From assembly GCA_905221605.1 (NCBI GenBank), contig CAJNDS010002472.1:1-64000 (forward strand): a DNA stretch of 64,000 nucleotides. Direction: 5' to 3'. Both the position numbers and the translations under genes were made by a program. The notes under the pieces were generated by a model that ran no database searches, was not told the DNA's origin, and was given only the letters and a program-made list of their open reading frames with translations. Source of the stretch: Symbiodinium natans (lineage: Eukaryota; Sar; Dinophyceae; Suessiales; Symbiodiniaceae). Positions 40,201 through 49,400 of the stretch are shown here, piece after piece (within the stretch, counting starts at the first letter, position 1; each line of letters opens with the position of its first letter).

Positions 40201-41889
40201 GCTGTGACTGCTGCTATGTGCTGATGATTGCTTCATGTGTTTTACACAGTGGCAGATCATGGCACATCGGAAACAGGCTTCGCGAGGATATCTCCGTTTG
40301 CTTGACCAAATCCTGGCCCAGCCAATGGTCACGTTCAGCGAATGTCTCAACGCACCACGAAGCGGCATGACTACAGGGACTACAGAGAATGCGTGTAGGC
40401 TTGAAGCCTGAGATGCATCCGGCCAGGCCCTGGCTGTGGCAACCAGTCATCTGCTCCGCCATTTCAAGCCCCGCCTGGAGTTACAGCTGCAACGAACACT
40501 AAAATGATGGCTGTCACATTGATGCCATCCTGCATGAGGCATGAGGCTGAGGCAGACTGCTTTGACTACGTCTTTGCCACGATGCGTCCGACTACGGTTG
40601 AACTCATTCATCTCCCATCGTGGTTGCTCAAAGGCCAGTTCCAGACAGGCTTCCTGCCAACGAAATGGTCGTGGGACAAGGTCTGAGAAGGTGGCAGGAG
40701 GTGGGCCAAAGCAAGAATCGGGATTCAAAACTGGACGAGGGTGACCTCAAAACTGTGCTTTAACACTCAGGCACGGAACTAGGTCTGGGATCATCGTTCA
40801 CTTAAAATGTGGATCGTTCCGTGGGGACCCCTTAACAGAATGGCAATCATTCATTCAAATCAAACCCATTGGAACGCACTGAACGCAGCATGTGGTCACC
40901 TGCATGGTAGTTTGCAGTCATTTCGCCCCCTCGCGTAGGAAGTAGTGGTGGTCTGGCAACCCCGAAAGAATCCGAACTAGGAAGGACGGACAATAGGAAT
41001 CCCGACCCGCCCCCCTTTCAGGGCGCTTACCTACCACGCAGTTGTGCGAGCCTTTTTGAGCGCCATTCTACGATGTTGAGGTGGGATATTGCAATCTTAC
41101 GGAGCATAGGCTGAAATGACCTGAACATGGACGTAAGTTCAAGGCAGGGAGAAGTTGCCACATGCGGCAAAAGCCGCCACCCGACTCCACCACCCGACTC
41201 CAGAAAGCTGACACACTGGACAGGGCCAACTCAATGCCGGCTGGAAAGCTGGCAATAAGTCCGTGGTTTCTCTGCTTGCAGGTAGCCTGCAGCAGTGTCC
41301 CATCCATGGGGAACAGCAATCAAGGCAAGTCGTGAGCGACTCGGTTCGCGGCCTGATTGCACACTGCCACAGTGTGGCGGGTGTGCGTACACAGGCATGC
41401 CCCCCTGCTTGACGCAGAAGCGACGTTTTCTATCAAAACGAGCTCAATTGTATACGCGACAGGTCTGGGCCAATAACAAGAACCGTCGGCCACCCCGGTC
41501 CTGACAAGATTCTCAACCCAAACAGACCGCCCACCGCTTGCTCCAAGATAGTTTAAAGGTTTCAATGCAACTCGCCACCCCCAGAAGCTTTGCTCCTTTG
41601 CGTTCGGAGGGACGTAGCGACATGATGTAGCAGAAGGTCACAAGGTGCCGACACTTCTGCCAAACTGTGCACTTGTCGCGGTTTCGAGGCAGTCCATATG
41701 GCTTCAAGGCCCTGCTGACCAGAGCATCCGCGTGTCAGATTCGATGTCTATTCGCGCCGAACGATGTGCGTTGGAAGGAGGCTTGACCCGAGCCACCCTG
41801 CCGGGGTGGAAGTGCAAAGCAGCACAGCTTGACGGCGTCCCGGGACAATTGCAGGCAAACGTCGCTACGGGCACTACGGTCACAACACC
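37268..41889. other. Anonymous stretch
   Basis: No gene is recognised. The minus-strand frame at about 37280-37864 is the longest but begins at a non-ATG codon and has no motif. A copy of a short dispersed block (taacagaatggcaatc ... cccattg ... catgtggtc) lies at about 40832-40895. It resembles 15562-15632 and 62946-63018 of the segmental duplication. The motif ccaaaactaagttcgtct at 39270-39288 recurs as caaaactaagttcgtct near 28312. Confidence 0.4.
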
Positions 41890-42593
41890 ATTTCGCAGCT
41901 GGCAAACAAGAAGAGCCAGGAAGAGAGTTATGCGGAGCAGTTGCTCTGGTTCTGGCTGCCTTGTACGCACCGCGAAGTCAGGGAGAATCTCATGTTGACA
42001 CGTTTGACACTCTTCCCAGAATCAATGAGCTCAACATTCAGTGCGCCCTGTGAGCTCAACCTGCTGGCCGTACAACATCCTGGTCGGTCACAAACATGGA
42101 AGTAGCCACGAAGGACAAGCGTGGTGCTATGGTAGTAGCCAAGGGAGCAAGGGATTCTTCATGCAAGCAGCTACTGCAACCCGAGGTGAATCTGTTCCGA
42201 AACTGTGCTGTCAAGCTACACACACTCTGGAAACGGAGCGTCTGCCATCGGACAAGCAACACCGCAGAACGAATCACAGCATGTCACCACCCGCATCAGA
42301 TTCGGGCACGTGGCAAGCAGGACAGCTTCTCTGCGCATGGCAGGTCGACAAGGTCGACAAGGTGGCAGAGTGCTGCGCCGACCGCTGCGGGAACTTTAGT
42401 GCTACAGAAACTGCTGACGTGGGAATGATCCAGGCCCCACAACCCTGAAACTGAAAGCTTGAAGCTCCCTTCCTAGGCACTGGAGTCACTGGAGCATGAA
42501 TGATAGGTGGGGTCCCGAGGGGTTCATGAGTCCGTTAATCGGTTAATGAGAGGATGTGGAGAACCTGATGTTGGGGTCACGAGGGCGGTTCCT
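41890..42593. repeat. Duplicated block, copy 2
   Basis: This is the partner of 36500-37267, in the same orientation and about 5.3 kb downstream. The near-identical part runs from about 42064 to 42593. It contains a shared plus-strand frame (QAATATRGESVPKLCCQATH...) with no recognised domain. That frame is intact in both copies, but so young a duplication does not test selection. Confidence 0.85.
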
Positions 42594-43640
42594 TGCAAGT
42601 CTACCCCATGACACCAACTGATAGAAAAAGAGCGCACAGCAGCTAGAGAGGTGATCTGCCTTGGAATGTTTGCTTCAGGGGGAGGGGGGAGGGAGGGGAC
42701 GGACCAAGCTCGCAGTTTTGAAAATTACACTCAGCAACCAAACACTTTACTGGCAACGCTAGTTCCGAGAACGATTTTCCCGTGAAGCAGCGTCGAGTCT
42801 GATGTTCGAGGTGAAACAATGGAAGTTAACTTGTTACAACGTCCGCTGCGCCTTCATCTGCTTTGTCGTACATGTACCTTGCAAAGCTCAAGTTCAATGC
42901 CAGCCAAGTGCTTGCAACCTTCAACGAGCCTGCTGAAGTGTTGGCAATTCCAGCGCGAAAGCTCGTAATTCCTCTCTTTGACATCATCCCAGTGAGCCTG
43001 GACCTCAATGGCACTAGATTTAAAGAGTTCAGGTTCATCTTCTCGGGCAAGCACTGATTGTGTGATGTCTGATGACTACATGAGCAACGTTGCCAGCCTC
43101 GGCAGTCAAGCGAGCGCACCACTTCCTTTCCAGGACGTCGCCGTTGGGACATGGGTCCTTCGTGGCAGAATGAGCTAAGGAACCCAAGTCTTAAGTGACC
43201 TGAGGTGACGTGTGGTCGTTGCGTCAAGAAAGTGAATGCAGCCCTCACCGCCTCGGGGCTGTCATGAAAATGCAAGCCGTCTCGGCCCCAGTCTAGCCTC
43301 AGGCACGTGTCTGCAAACACATTGAACGCATCATGTCAGTGCAACCCAGATCAACCCAGTGCAACCCAGTGCAACCACAAGCCTAGCGGAGACATCTGCA
43401 TGTCATTCCAAAGCTGAGGTGCTTCAGGCTCATCAACCGTCTACCATCCAGGTACTCGTACACAACTGTGTGGTGATCGATGGTTCCTGGGATGGCGTGA
43501 GCAAAGATTGGCCCAAAGCCTCGAGAAGCCTGCTGGGATGCTAACCGCCAAGGAAAGGATCTCGCCAGATCGCCACGTGACGAAACCTCCGTGTGGCAAG
43601 CTCGCCATACTCCGCTGCGTGCAAGCGACGCTGTGTTCAT
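42594..43640. other. Anonymous stretch
   Basis: No gene is recognised. A purine-rich run (cagggggaggggggagggagg) lies at about 42676-42698, and a small repeat of atcaacccagtgcaacccagtgcaacc lies near 43348-43376. The minus-strand frame at about 42826-43320 has no motif. Confidence 0.4.
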
Positions 43641-43745
43641 GTTTTAGGGTTTAAGGGGTTTAGGGTTTAGGGGTTTTAGGGTTTAGGGGTTTTAGGGTTT
43701 AGGGGTTAGGGTTTAGGGTTTAGCTTTTAGGGTTTAGGGTTCAGC
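43641..43745 (+). repeat. Interstitial telomere-like tract (TTTAGGG type)
   Basis: About 100 bp are made of gggtttaggg, ggggttttaggg and gggtttaaggggtt variants of the heptamer TTTAGGG, in the G-rich orientation on the plus strand. TTTAGGG is the plant-type repeat also reported for dinoflagellate telomeres. Here the tract is internal, imperfect and flanked by other sequence, so it is interstitial rather than a chromosome end. Confidence 0.85.
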
Positions 43746-43881
43746 AGCTCTGGGTCGAGCAATCTCTAGTAGAGCCACTGTCTGGACTCTAGAAAAAAAC
43801 CCACCCACCCAGAGAATCCCAAAACATTAAGAAATATAAAGTTCACATTTTTCCTCAGCAAGCCCTGTCCTCCAACCTCAT

Positions 43882-44470
43882 TTATTCATTCTGCTCGTGT
43901 TCTTTGTCATTCTGCTTGGTTTCCATTCTGCTCGTATGCGTTTCTTTCTGCTCGTATTCATTCTGCTCGTATTCGTTCTTTTTTTGATCTGCTCGTCTCG
44001 TGTTCGTTCTCGTTCTGCTCGTATTCATTCTGCTCGTATTCGTTCTCTCTCTGCTCGATTTCAGTCCGCTCGTTTTCGTTGTTTTTCTTCTCGTATTCAT
44101 TCTGTTCGTATTCGTTCTCTGCTCGATTTCAGTCTGCTCGTCTTCGTTCTCTCTCTGCTCGTAATCATTCTGCTCGTCTTCGCTCTCTTTCTGCTCATAT
44201 TCATTTTGCTCGTGTTCGTTCTCTTTCTGCTCGTATTCGTGCTTTTTCTGCACGCATTCGTTCTCTCTCTGCTCGATTTCAGTCCGCTCGTGTTCGCTGT
44301 CTTTCTGCTCGTACTGAGTCTGCTCGTACTCATTCTCTTTCTGCTCGTATTCATTCTGCTCGTATTCATTCTGCTCGTATTCGTTCTCTCTCTGCTCGAT
44401 GTCAGTCTGCTCGTATTCGTTCTCTTTCTGCTCATATTCACTTTGCTCGTGTTCGTTTTCCCCGGTGACC
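43882..44470 (-). repeat. Minisatellite encoding (NEYEQ/KENEYEQ)n in one frame
   Basis: This is a tandem array based on the 15-bp word ctcgtattcattctg and 18-21-bp variants with ctctctctgctcgatttcag. Read on the minus strand it gives an open frame of 221 codons (43882-44547) of EYEQ, NEYEQ, QKENEYEQ and TEIEQRE units. The plus strand is also open (SARIHSARIRSLSARF units). Two simultaneously open strands follow from unit lengths divisible by three, so coding is not demonstrated. A shorter related array lies at 45800-45915. Confidence 0.75.
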
Positions 44471-44870
44471 CTGCCTATTTTTGGCCGTCTTGTTGGTTGT
44501 GTTTGGCACACTTTAAGCTGCCTGGCTTCCACATGGTTGCTTTCCAATTAGTGCCCCGGTGACCTCGCCTCATGTTGGCTTCTGCTCGTAGGGTTTGATG
44601 AGAGGCCTAGAGGTTTGTCGTATGTCCCCTCTCTTCGTGCTCGTAGGGTTTGTCGTATGTCCCTCCCTTCATGCTCGTAGGGTTTGATGAGAGGTCTACA
44701 GGTTTGTCGTACGTCCCCTCCCTTCGTGCTCTTAGATTTTGTCGCATGTCGCCTCACTTCGTGCTCGTCGGCTTTGTCGTATATCCCTCTTCGTCTGCTT
44801 GCAGAGAATCCCAAGAATTAAGAAATTGAGGTTTTATTTTCAGAGGTCTGTCGTATGTCCCCTCCCTTCG
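44455..44870. repeat. Tandem-duplicated block, copy 1 (contains the empty insertion site)
   Basis: The sequence from gttttccccggtgaccctgc to the cagagaatcccaagaattaa region is repeated 1461 bp downstream at 45916-46262 plus 57017-57095, with only a few substitutions. In this copy the gcttg pentamer at 44797-44801 is followed directly by cagagaatccc. In the other copy the retrotransposon sits between duplicated gcttg pentamers. It is therefore an unoccupied paralogue of the insertion site. Confidence 0.9.
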
Positions 44871-45235
44871 TGCTCGTCGGCTTTGTCGTATGTCCCTTTT
44901 CTTCTGCTTGCAGAGAATCCCAAAACATTGAGAAATGTACCGGTTTATTTTAGAGGTTTGTCGTATGTCCCCTCCCTTCGTGCTCGTAGGGTTTGACGAG
45001 AGGTCTACAGGTTTGTCGTACACCCTCTTCCTTCGTGCTCTTAGGATTTGTCGTACGCCTCCCTTCGTGCTCGTAGGGTTTGTCGTATGTCCCCTCCCTT
45101 CGTGCTCGTATGGTTTGATGAAAGGTCTACAGATTCGTCGCATGTCCCTTCCCTTCGCGCTCTTAGGGTTTGTCGTACGTCCCCTCCCTTCGTGCTCGTC
45201 GGCTTTGTCGCATGTCCCTTGCCTTCGCGCTTGCT
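44585..45235. repeat. 35-bp tandem array
   Basis: Roughly fifteen imperfect copies of a unit built from tttgtcgtatgtcccc, tcccttcgtgctcgt and aggg are present. They are interleaved with a tttgatgagaggtctacagg variant and with two copies of a gcagagaatccc(a)a-containing spacer (44801 and 44911). On the minus strand it reads as shifting Arg/Lys-rich motifs (YEHEGR, TYDKP, STKGGD). The unit is not a multiple of three, so these frames are incidental. Confidence 0.8.
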
Positions 45236-45299
45236 GTCCCCAGACCGAAGGTAGAACCAAAAGTATTGGTCCGGATTGACAAAAAACCTAATTTTGTTA

Positions 45300-45490
45300 A
45301 CCTCATGTTTGGTTTTCCCCCACCCCACCCTCGAACCATTCCAGTTCGAGCCAATCCCCAACCCACCCTAGAACCAACTACCCGTATTCGTTCTCTCTCT
45401 GCTCGTATTTCTCTGCTCGTCTTCGTTCTGCTTACGTTCGTTCTCGGTTCGTAGTTCGAACCAATCCCTAACCCACCCTAGAACCTTAAC
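45300..45490. repeat. Short direct repeats of a ccaccctagaacc block
   Basis: The block ttcgagccaatccccaaccc followed by accctagaacc (45345-45374) recurs as ttcgaaccaatccctaaccc plus accctagaacc (45457-45485), with a related block at 45320-45343. It lies between the 35-bp array and the G-rich tract. No function is visible. Confidence 0.6.
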
Positions 45491-45694
45491 CTCATGACTA
45501 TAGCCGTTGGTCCGAATGGACCGAAAAACCGAATGTCTTGACACGCTTCAAGCTGCCTGGCTTCCACATGGTTGCTTGCGAAGCCCTCATCCAGGTTTCC
45601 AACCCCAGAATGGGGGTCCGGAAGTTGCTTTTCCCCACCCCACCCAAGATGAGAAACACTAAGAAGGGGCTGCTGCGTTGCCCCGCAAAGATCC

Positions 45695-45800
45695 GGCCCA
45701 GACCCAGGTTTTCAAGCCTAGAATGGGGGTCTGGGTCAGAAGGGGGGGGGGTGGGGTGGGGGGGTGGGGGGGGTGGGGGGGGGGGTGGGGTGGGGGGGCG
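45695..45800 (+). repeat. G-rich tract with conserved lead-in
   Basis: The tract is introduced by cccagacccaggttttcaag and gaatgggggtctgggtcaga, then runs as G-blocks separated by single T. The same lead-in precedes the longer G-run at 57096-57350, so the two are related. Runs of four or more G predict G-quadruplexes. The predicted Gly-rich or Pro-rich peptides are artefacts. Confidence 0.85.
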
Positions 45801-46262
45801 TCTGCTCATTCTCTTTCTGCTCGTATTCATTCTGCTCGTATTCGTTCTCTTTCTGCTCGACGTCAGTCTGCTCGGATTCGTTCTCTTTCTGCTCATATTC
45901 ACTTTGCTCGTGTTCGTTTTCCCCGGTGACCCTGCCTATTTTTGGCCGTCTTGTTGGTTGTGTTTGGCACACTTGAAGCTGCCTGGCTTCCACATGGTTG
46001 CTTTCCAGTTAGTGCCCCGGTGACCTCGCCTCATGTTGGCTCCTGCTCGTAGGGTTTGATGAGAGGCCTAGAGGTTTGTCGTATGTCCCCTCTCTTCGTG
46101 CTCGTAGGGTTTGTCGTATGTCCCTCCCTTCATGCTCGTAGGGTTTGATGAGAGGTCTACAGGTTTGTCGTACGTCCCCTCCCTTCGTGCTCTTAGATTT
46201 TGTCGTATGTCGCCTCCCTTCGTGCTCGTCGGCTTTGTCGTATGTCCCTCTTTGTCTGCTTG
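45800..46262. repeat. Tandem-duplicated block, copy 2 (left part, interrupted)
   Basis: This is a short EYEQ-type minisatellite (45800-45915) followed by the copy of 44455-44801. It stops at the gcttg target duplication (46258-46262) and resumes on the far side of the retrotransposon at 57017-57095. Confidence 0.9.
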
Positions 46263-46418
46263 AGTTAAGTACAACAAAGGTACTTAAGACAAGGAAAGAC
46301 GCACAACGGGCACGCCTATTTTCCTTGAGCCAAAATACAATCAGTCATCCGAATCTGCTCTCCTAACCCTACTTGGTATGTACAGCTAAACGGTGGTTTG
46401 GGGCCAGTTTAGTTAACT
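46263..46418 (-). repeat. 3' LTR (156 bp)
   Basis: This is identical to 56861-57016 over all 156 positions. It begins and ends with a 6-bp inverted repeat, agttaa...ttaact, not the usual TG...CA. It carries a match to the spliced-leader 3' end on the minus strand. No AATAAA-type signal is evident. 156 bp is short for an LTR of such a large element. Confidence 0.95.
46324..46336 (-). other. Spliced-leader-like 13-mer in the 3' LTR
   Basis: On the minus strand the LTR contains ATTTTGGCTCAAG, identical to the last 13 nt of the 22-nt dinoflagellate spliced leader, directly followed by GAAAATAGG. The bases upstream (GATTGT) do not match the rest of the leader. Relict leaders truncated in this way are known from dinoflagellate genes that passed through reverse transcription. 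Here it would mark the RNA start region, or be a copied trans-splice junction. Confidence 0.6.
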
Positions 46419-46427
46419 CCCCCCTTT
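46419..46427 (-). other. Polypurine tract
   Basis: The minus strand reads AAAGGGGGG directly against the 3' LTR. A purine run at this exact position is the standard primer for plus-strand DNA synthesis in LTR retrotransposons, and it fixes the internal edge of the LTR. Confidence 0.85.
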
Positions 46428-46451
46428 AGGAGACAGAACGGTGAGACTGGA

Positions 46452-49400
46452 CTAGCAGATTGAGGGCAGGTTGAAACCTGCGCTCAGTAGTGTTGCGCGG
46501 TCTGAAGGACTCAAGCGCTCGGCATTTCTGATCAGGAATGCTATGGCAACGATTCGTTCTGAAGCCTCACATCCTGTCAGGACTGTGCAGTGGCGTGCTC
46601 TGGGATTGAAGAGTGCAGGGTTACACAACATGTGACCCCATAGGCTGTCGTCGTTTGGACATTGGACAGTCCCTTCCTCATCTTCTACCCACAATATGGG
46701 TCCACTTGTTGGATTTAACGCTACAAGGAGGTTCTTTGAGCCTTCTGCATTGTTGGAGTCTCGGTGGAGCCCCGCGACTACACCTTGCTGCACGATTATG
46801 CTTGAGAACTTGTGTGATGGCATATAACGTCGAAAGAATCGACATATCAACGCCGTTGCATATTGAAATTTGTGTGTGTTTGTCTGCAGGCCAAACACTC
46901 CTCCTAAGACAAATGCGCCCGCAGAAAATACATGCGAGTCGTGCCCCGGTGCCCCCCTCTTATCAGGACCATGAGGTAACAGCGTCAGTAGCTGCACCAG
47001 ATGCTGACAAGTCGGGACCTTTGGGCAACTGCCTGCGAAGACTTCTGCGGCAAGATTTGCCTCTGCAAGTGCGGCGACGGCAGTTTCCAGGTGGGGTCCA
47101 TCGCTGGATGCTGTCAAGCCAAACTGTGCGAGAGTATGTGGCCATTCTGCAGGTGGAATGACTTTTGTTAGGCCATTAGCTATCTGAGATTCGCTCTTGC
47201 AGTACACGGCAGTGACTTGTGGCGACTCTAGCTGTTCAGACATTGATGCAATGTTGACCCTGTGGACTCGATTGCAGTGTCTCAGCTTCGCCGAATAGCC
47301 TGTAGCCAGGACTTTGAGCAAGGTCTCGTTGTCTTGATGGAATACGACGTCGATAGCACGACCGAGGAGATGCTCCATCATGACCTGAATGTTCAAGGCC
47401 TCACCAAACATGGCGGAAGCCATTGCTATGGCCTCAGCCTCGGGAGTGCTTCTTGCAACACTCGTCTGTTTCTTAGATGCCCACCACAGCGGAAAGCGGA
47501 AATCTGTTGACCCTATAGTCATGTAGATCCCGCTCGTCGATTTTGCACTATGCGGACAAGAGGCGAAATCACTGTCAGTGAAGATGTGGATCTGGGGAGC
47601 TTCGTGATGGTTCACAGTAGCAGCTAAACATAAGCCTGTTGTACCGTGAAGATACGAAATCAGGCGAAGTAACTGCTTGTCTTCCCATTTAGTCCACGCG
47701 GCCACTCGTGACGCTAACCGACCGATTATGAAACACAGATCAGGGCGAGCCAACCGACCCAGCCAAAGTGCTTTCATAAGTACCTTTGCAGCTACATGGC
47801 TCAGTGTGCCGGGTTGCTGCAGGTCCTCATCTGACAATAACGCCTCGGACAAACTTGGGGTTGTGACGTTACGGAGCTTTGCCTTTGGGACATCAGCAAG
47901 CTCGCAGTACGCCTCGACGACCTGCTCTGCGAAAGCAGACATATCAAGCACAAGAGTTGTGAAGTCACTGCCTCGTTGGATTCGGTGACCTCTGCCAAGG
48001 ATCCGTGCATTCGAGGCTTCGATGTAACATTCGTCTTCCAGCTTGATATGCGCTCTCAGCCTTTTCCAAAACTGTGCATGAAGATGCTTTGCTCCCGACA
48101 ACGTTAGGTCATCTACATACACGTTAAGTAGCAGGGTATGGGAACCCATTTGAAAGATGAAGTTTGAAGGAAACAAATCCATCTCAACGCCACCAAAGGA
48201 AGTGAGAACAGAGGCTAGGTGTTTCTGCCATAGTTTGCCAGCAAGCGGATGGCCATATAAGCTTCGCTTCAACCTTACCACCAACTTCGACCCTGATGGG
48301 TACGCTTTGTGCCATGTGTCCAACCACAGCTCCTCGGGGAGGATAACCCATGTGTCGGGCTCTCCTGCCTCAGCGAGGTCAGCTTGAAGAAATGCCTGAA
48401 TGGCATCTGCAAGGCTCACTGCGTTTCCATCTTGGCAGCCGAAAAACAATGCGATGTTAAGGGCAACCAAGGAAGTTGGTGTGGTAGCCACGTCTTCAAA
48501 AAGAACATGGTTTCCGAACTGGTCAAAAATGCAGTCCCCCCTGTACACGATTCTCCCTTTGAACTTGTGTTCATGCTCAGGGAGTTCGAAATGTTTTATC
48601 CCACATAATGTGAGAAGCTCTGCAATTTTGAGTTTACGGTTTTGCCGTTTTGCATCGGCACGCAAGGAAGACAAAAGACAGACTGTCAAATCATCCCACG
48701 TTCCGTTAGAACGTAACCCTTCTGCCTCCTTCTTCACGGCTGCAACTCCGCGCGGGTCTGCTTTCCATTCCCGCTTTGTTAAGTTCTTCGTGACCATGGA
48801 GGGGATGTGGCGATGGTAGCGTTGCGGATACCACGCTTCGACGATGTTGTGAGCGAGCTCTCGTGGGTATGCTTCAGTCTGCTTTGTTTGTGAGCCTTCG
48901 GCGGCCTCGTGCTGGTGGCTACCGTCACATTGCAGTTGTCCAAGAAATTGAACAAGTCGCAGATCATTAGTGGCTACGCTCCAGGGCTTGCGGATTGGAT
49001 GCTCTCGGCCCTTCACTCCAGCCATGCAGCCATCAAAAGACACTTTGTGTAGACCATGTTCATCCTGAAATTCTTTCCATTCAGGGAGATCCCACCAGCC
49101 GGACCCTTTGGGCCACTCGACTGCGATCCTTCCATGATTTGCGATGGCAGTTGCGAGTACCTTGCGGGCATACAAGAACATAAGCTTGCTCTTCTCTTGG
49201 CGATTCCGAAGACCCTTTCCGTACTTCGCCCCATGCCTATGGACGTTCATGTTCTGCCACGGACTGAACTCGGTGCACGGCAATGAGAGCCACACATCAC
49301 AACCTGGCGATGCTTCGACCTGACCTTGAACTTGTTTGACATGTTCTTCGTTGGACAAATCAATCATGCTTCGGCATAAGCGGATACTGTTGATGCCAAT

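Noticed and set aside
46321-46336. Spliced-leader RNA gene
   Set aside because: Only the last 13 nt of the leader match, and the match lies within the LTR. The 5' part, the donor GT and the downstream snRNA body are missing, so it is at most a relict.
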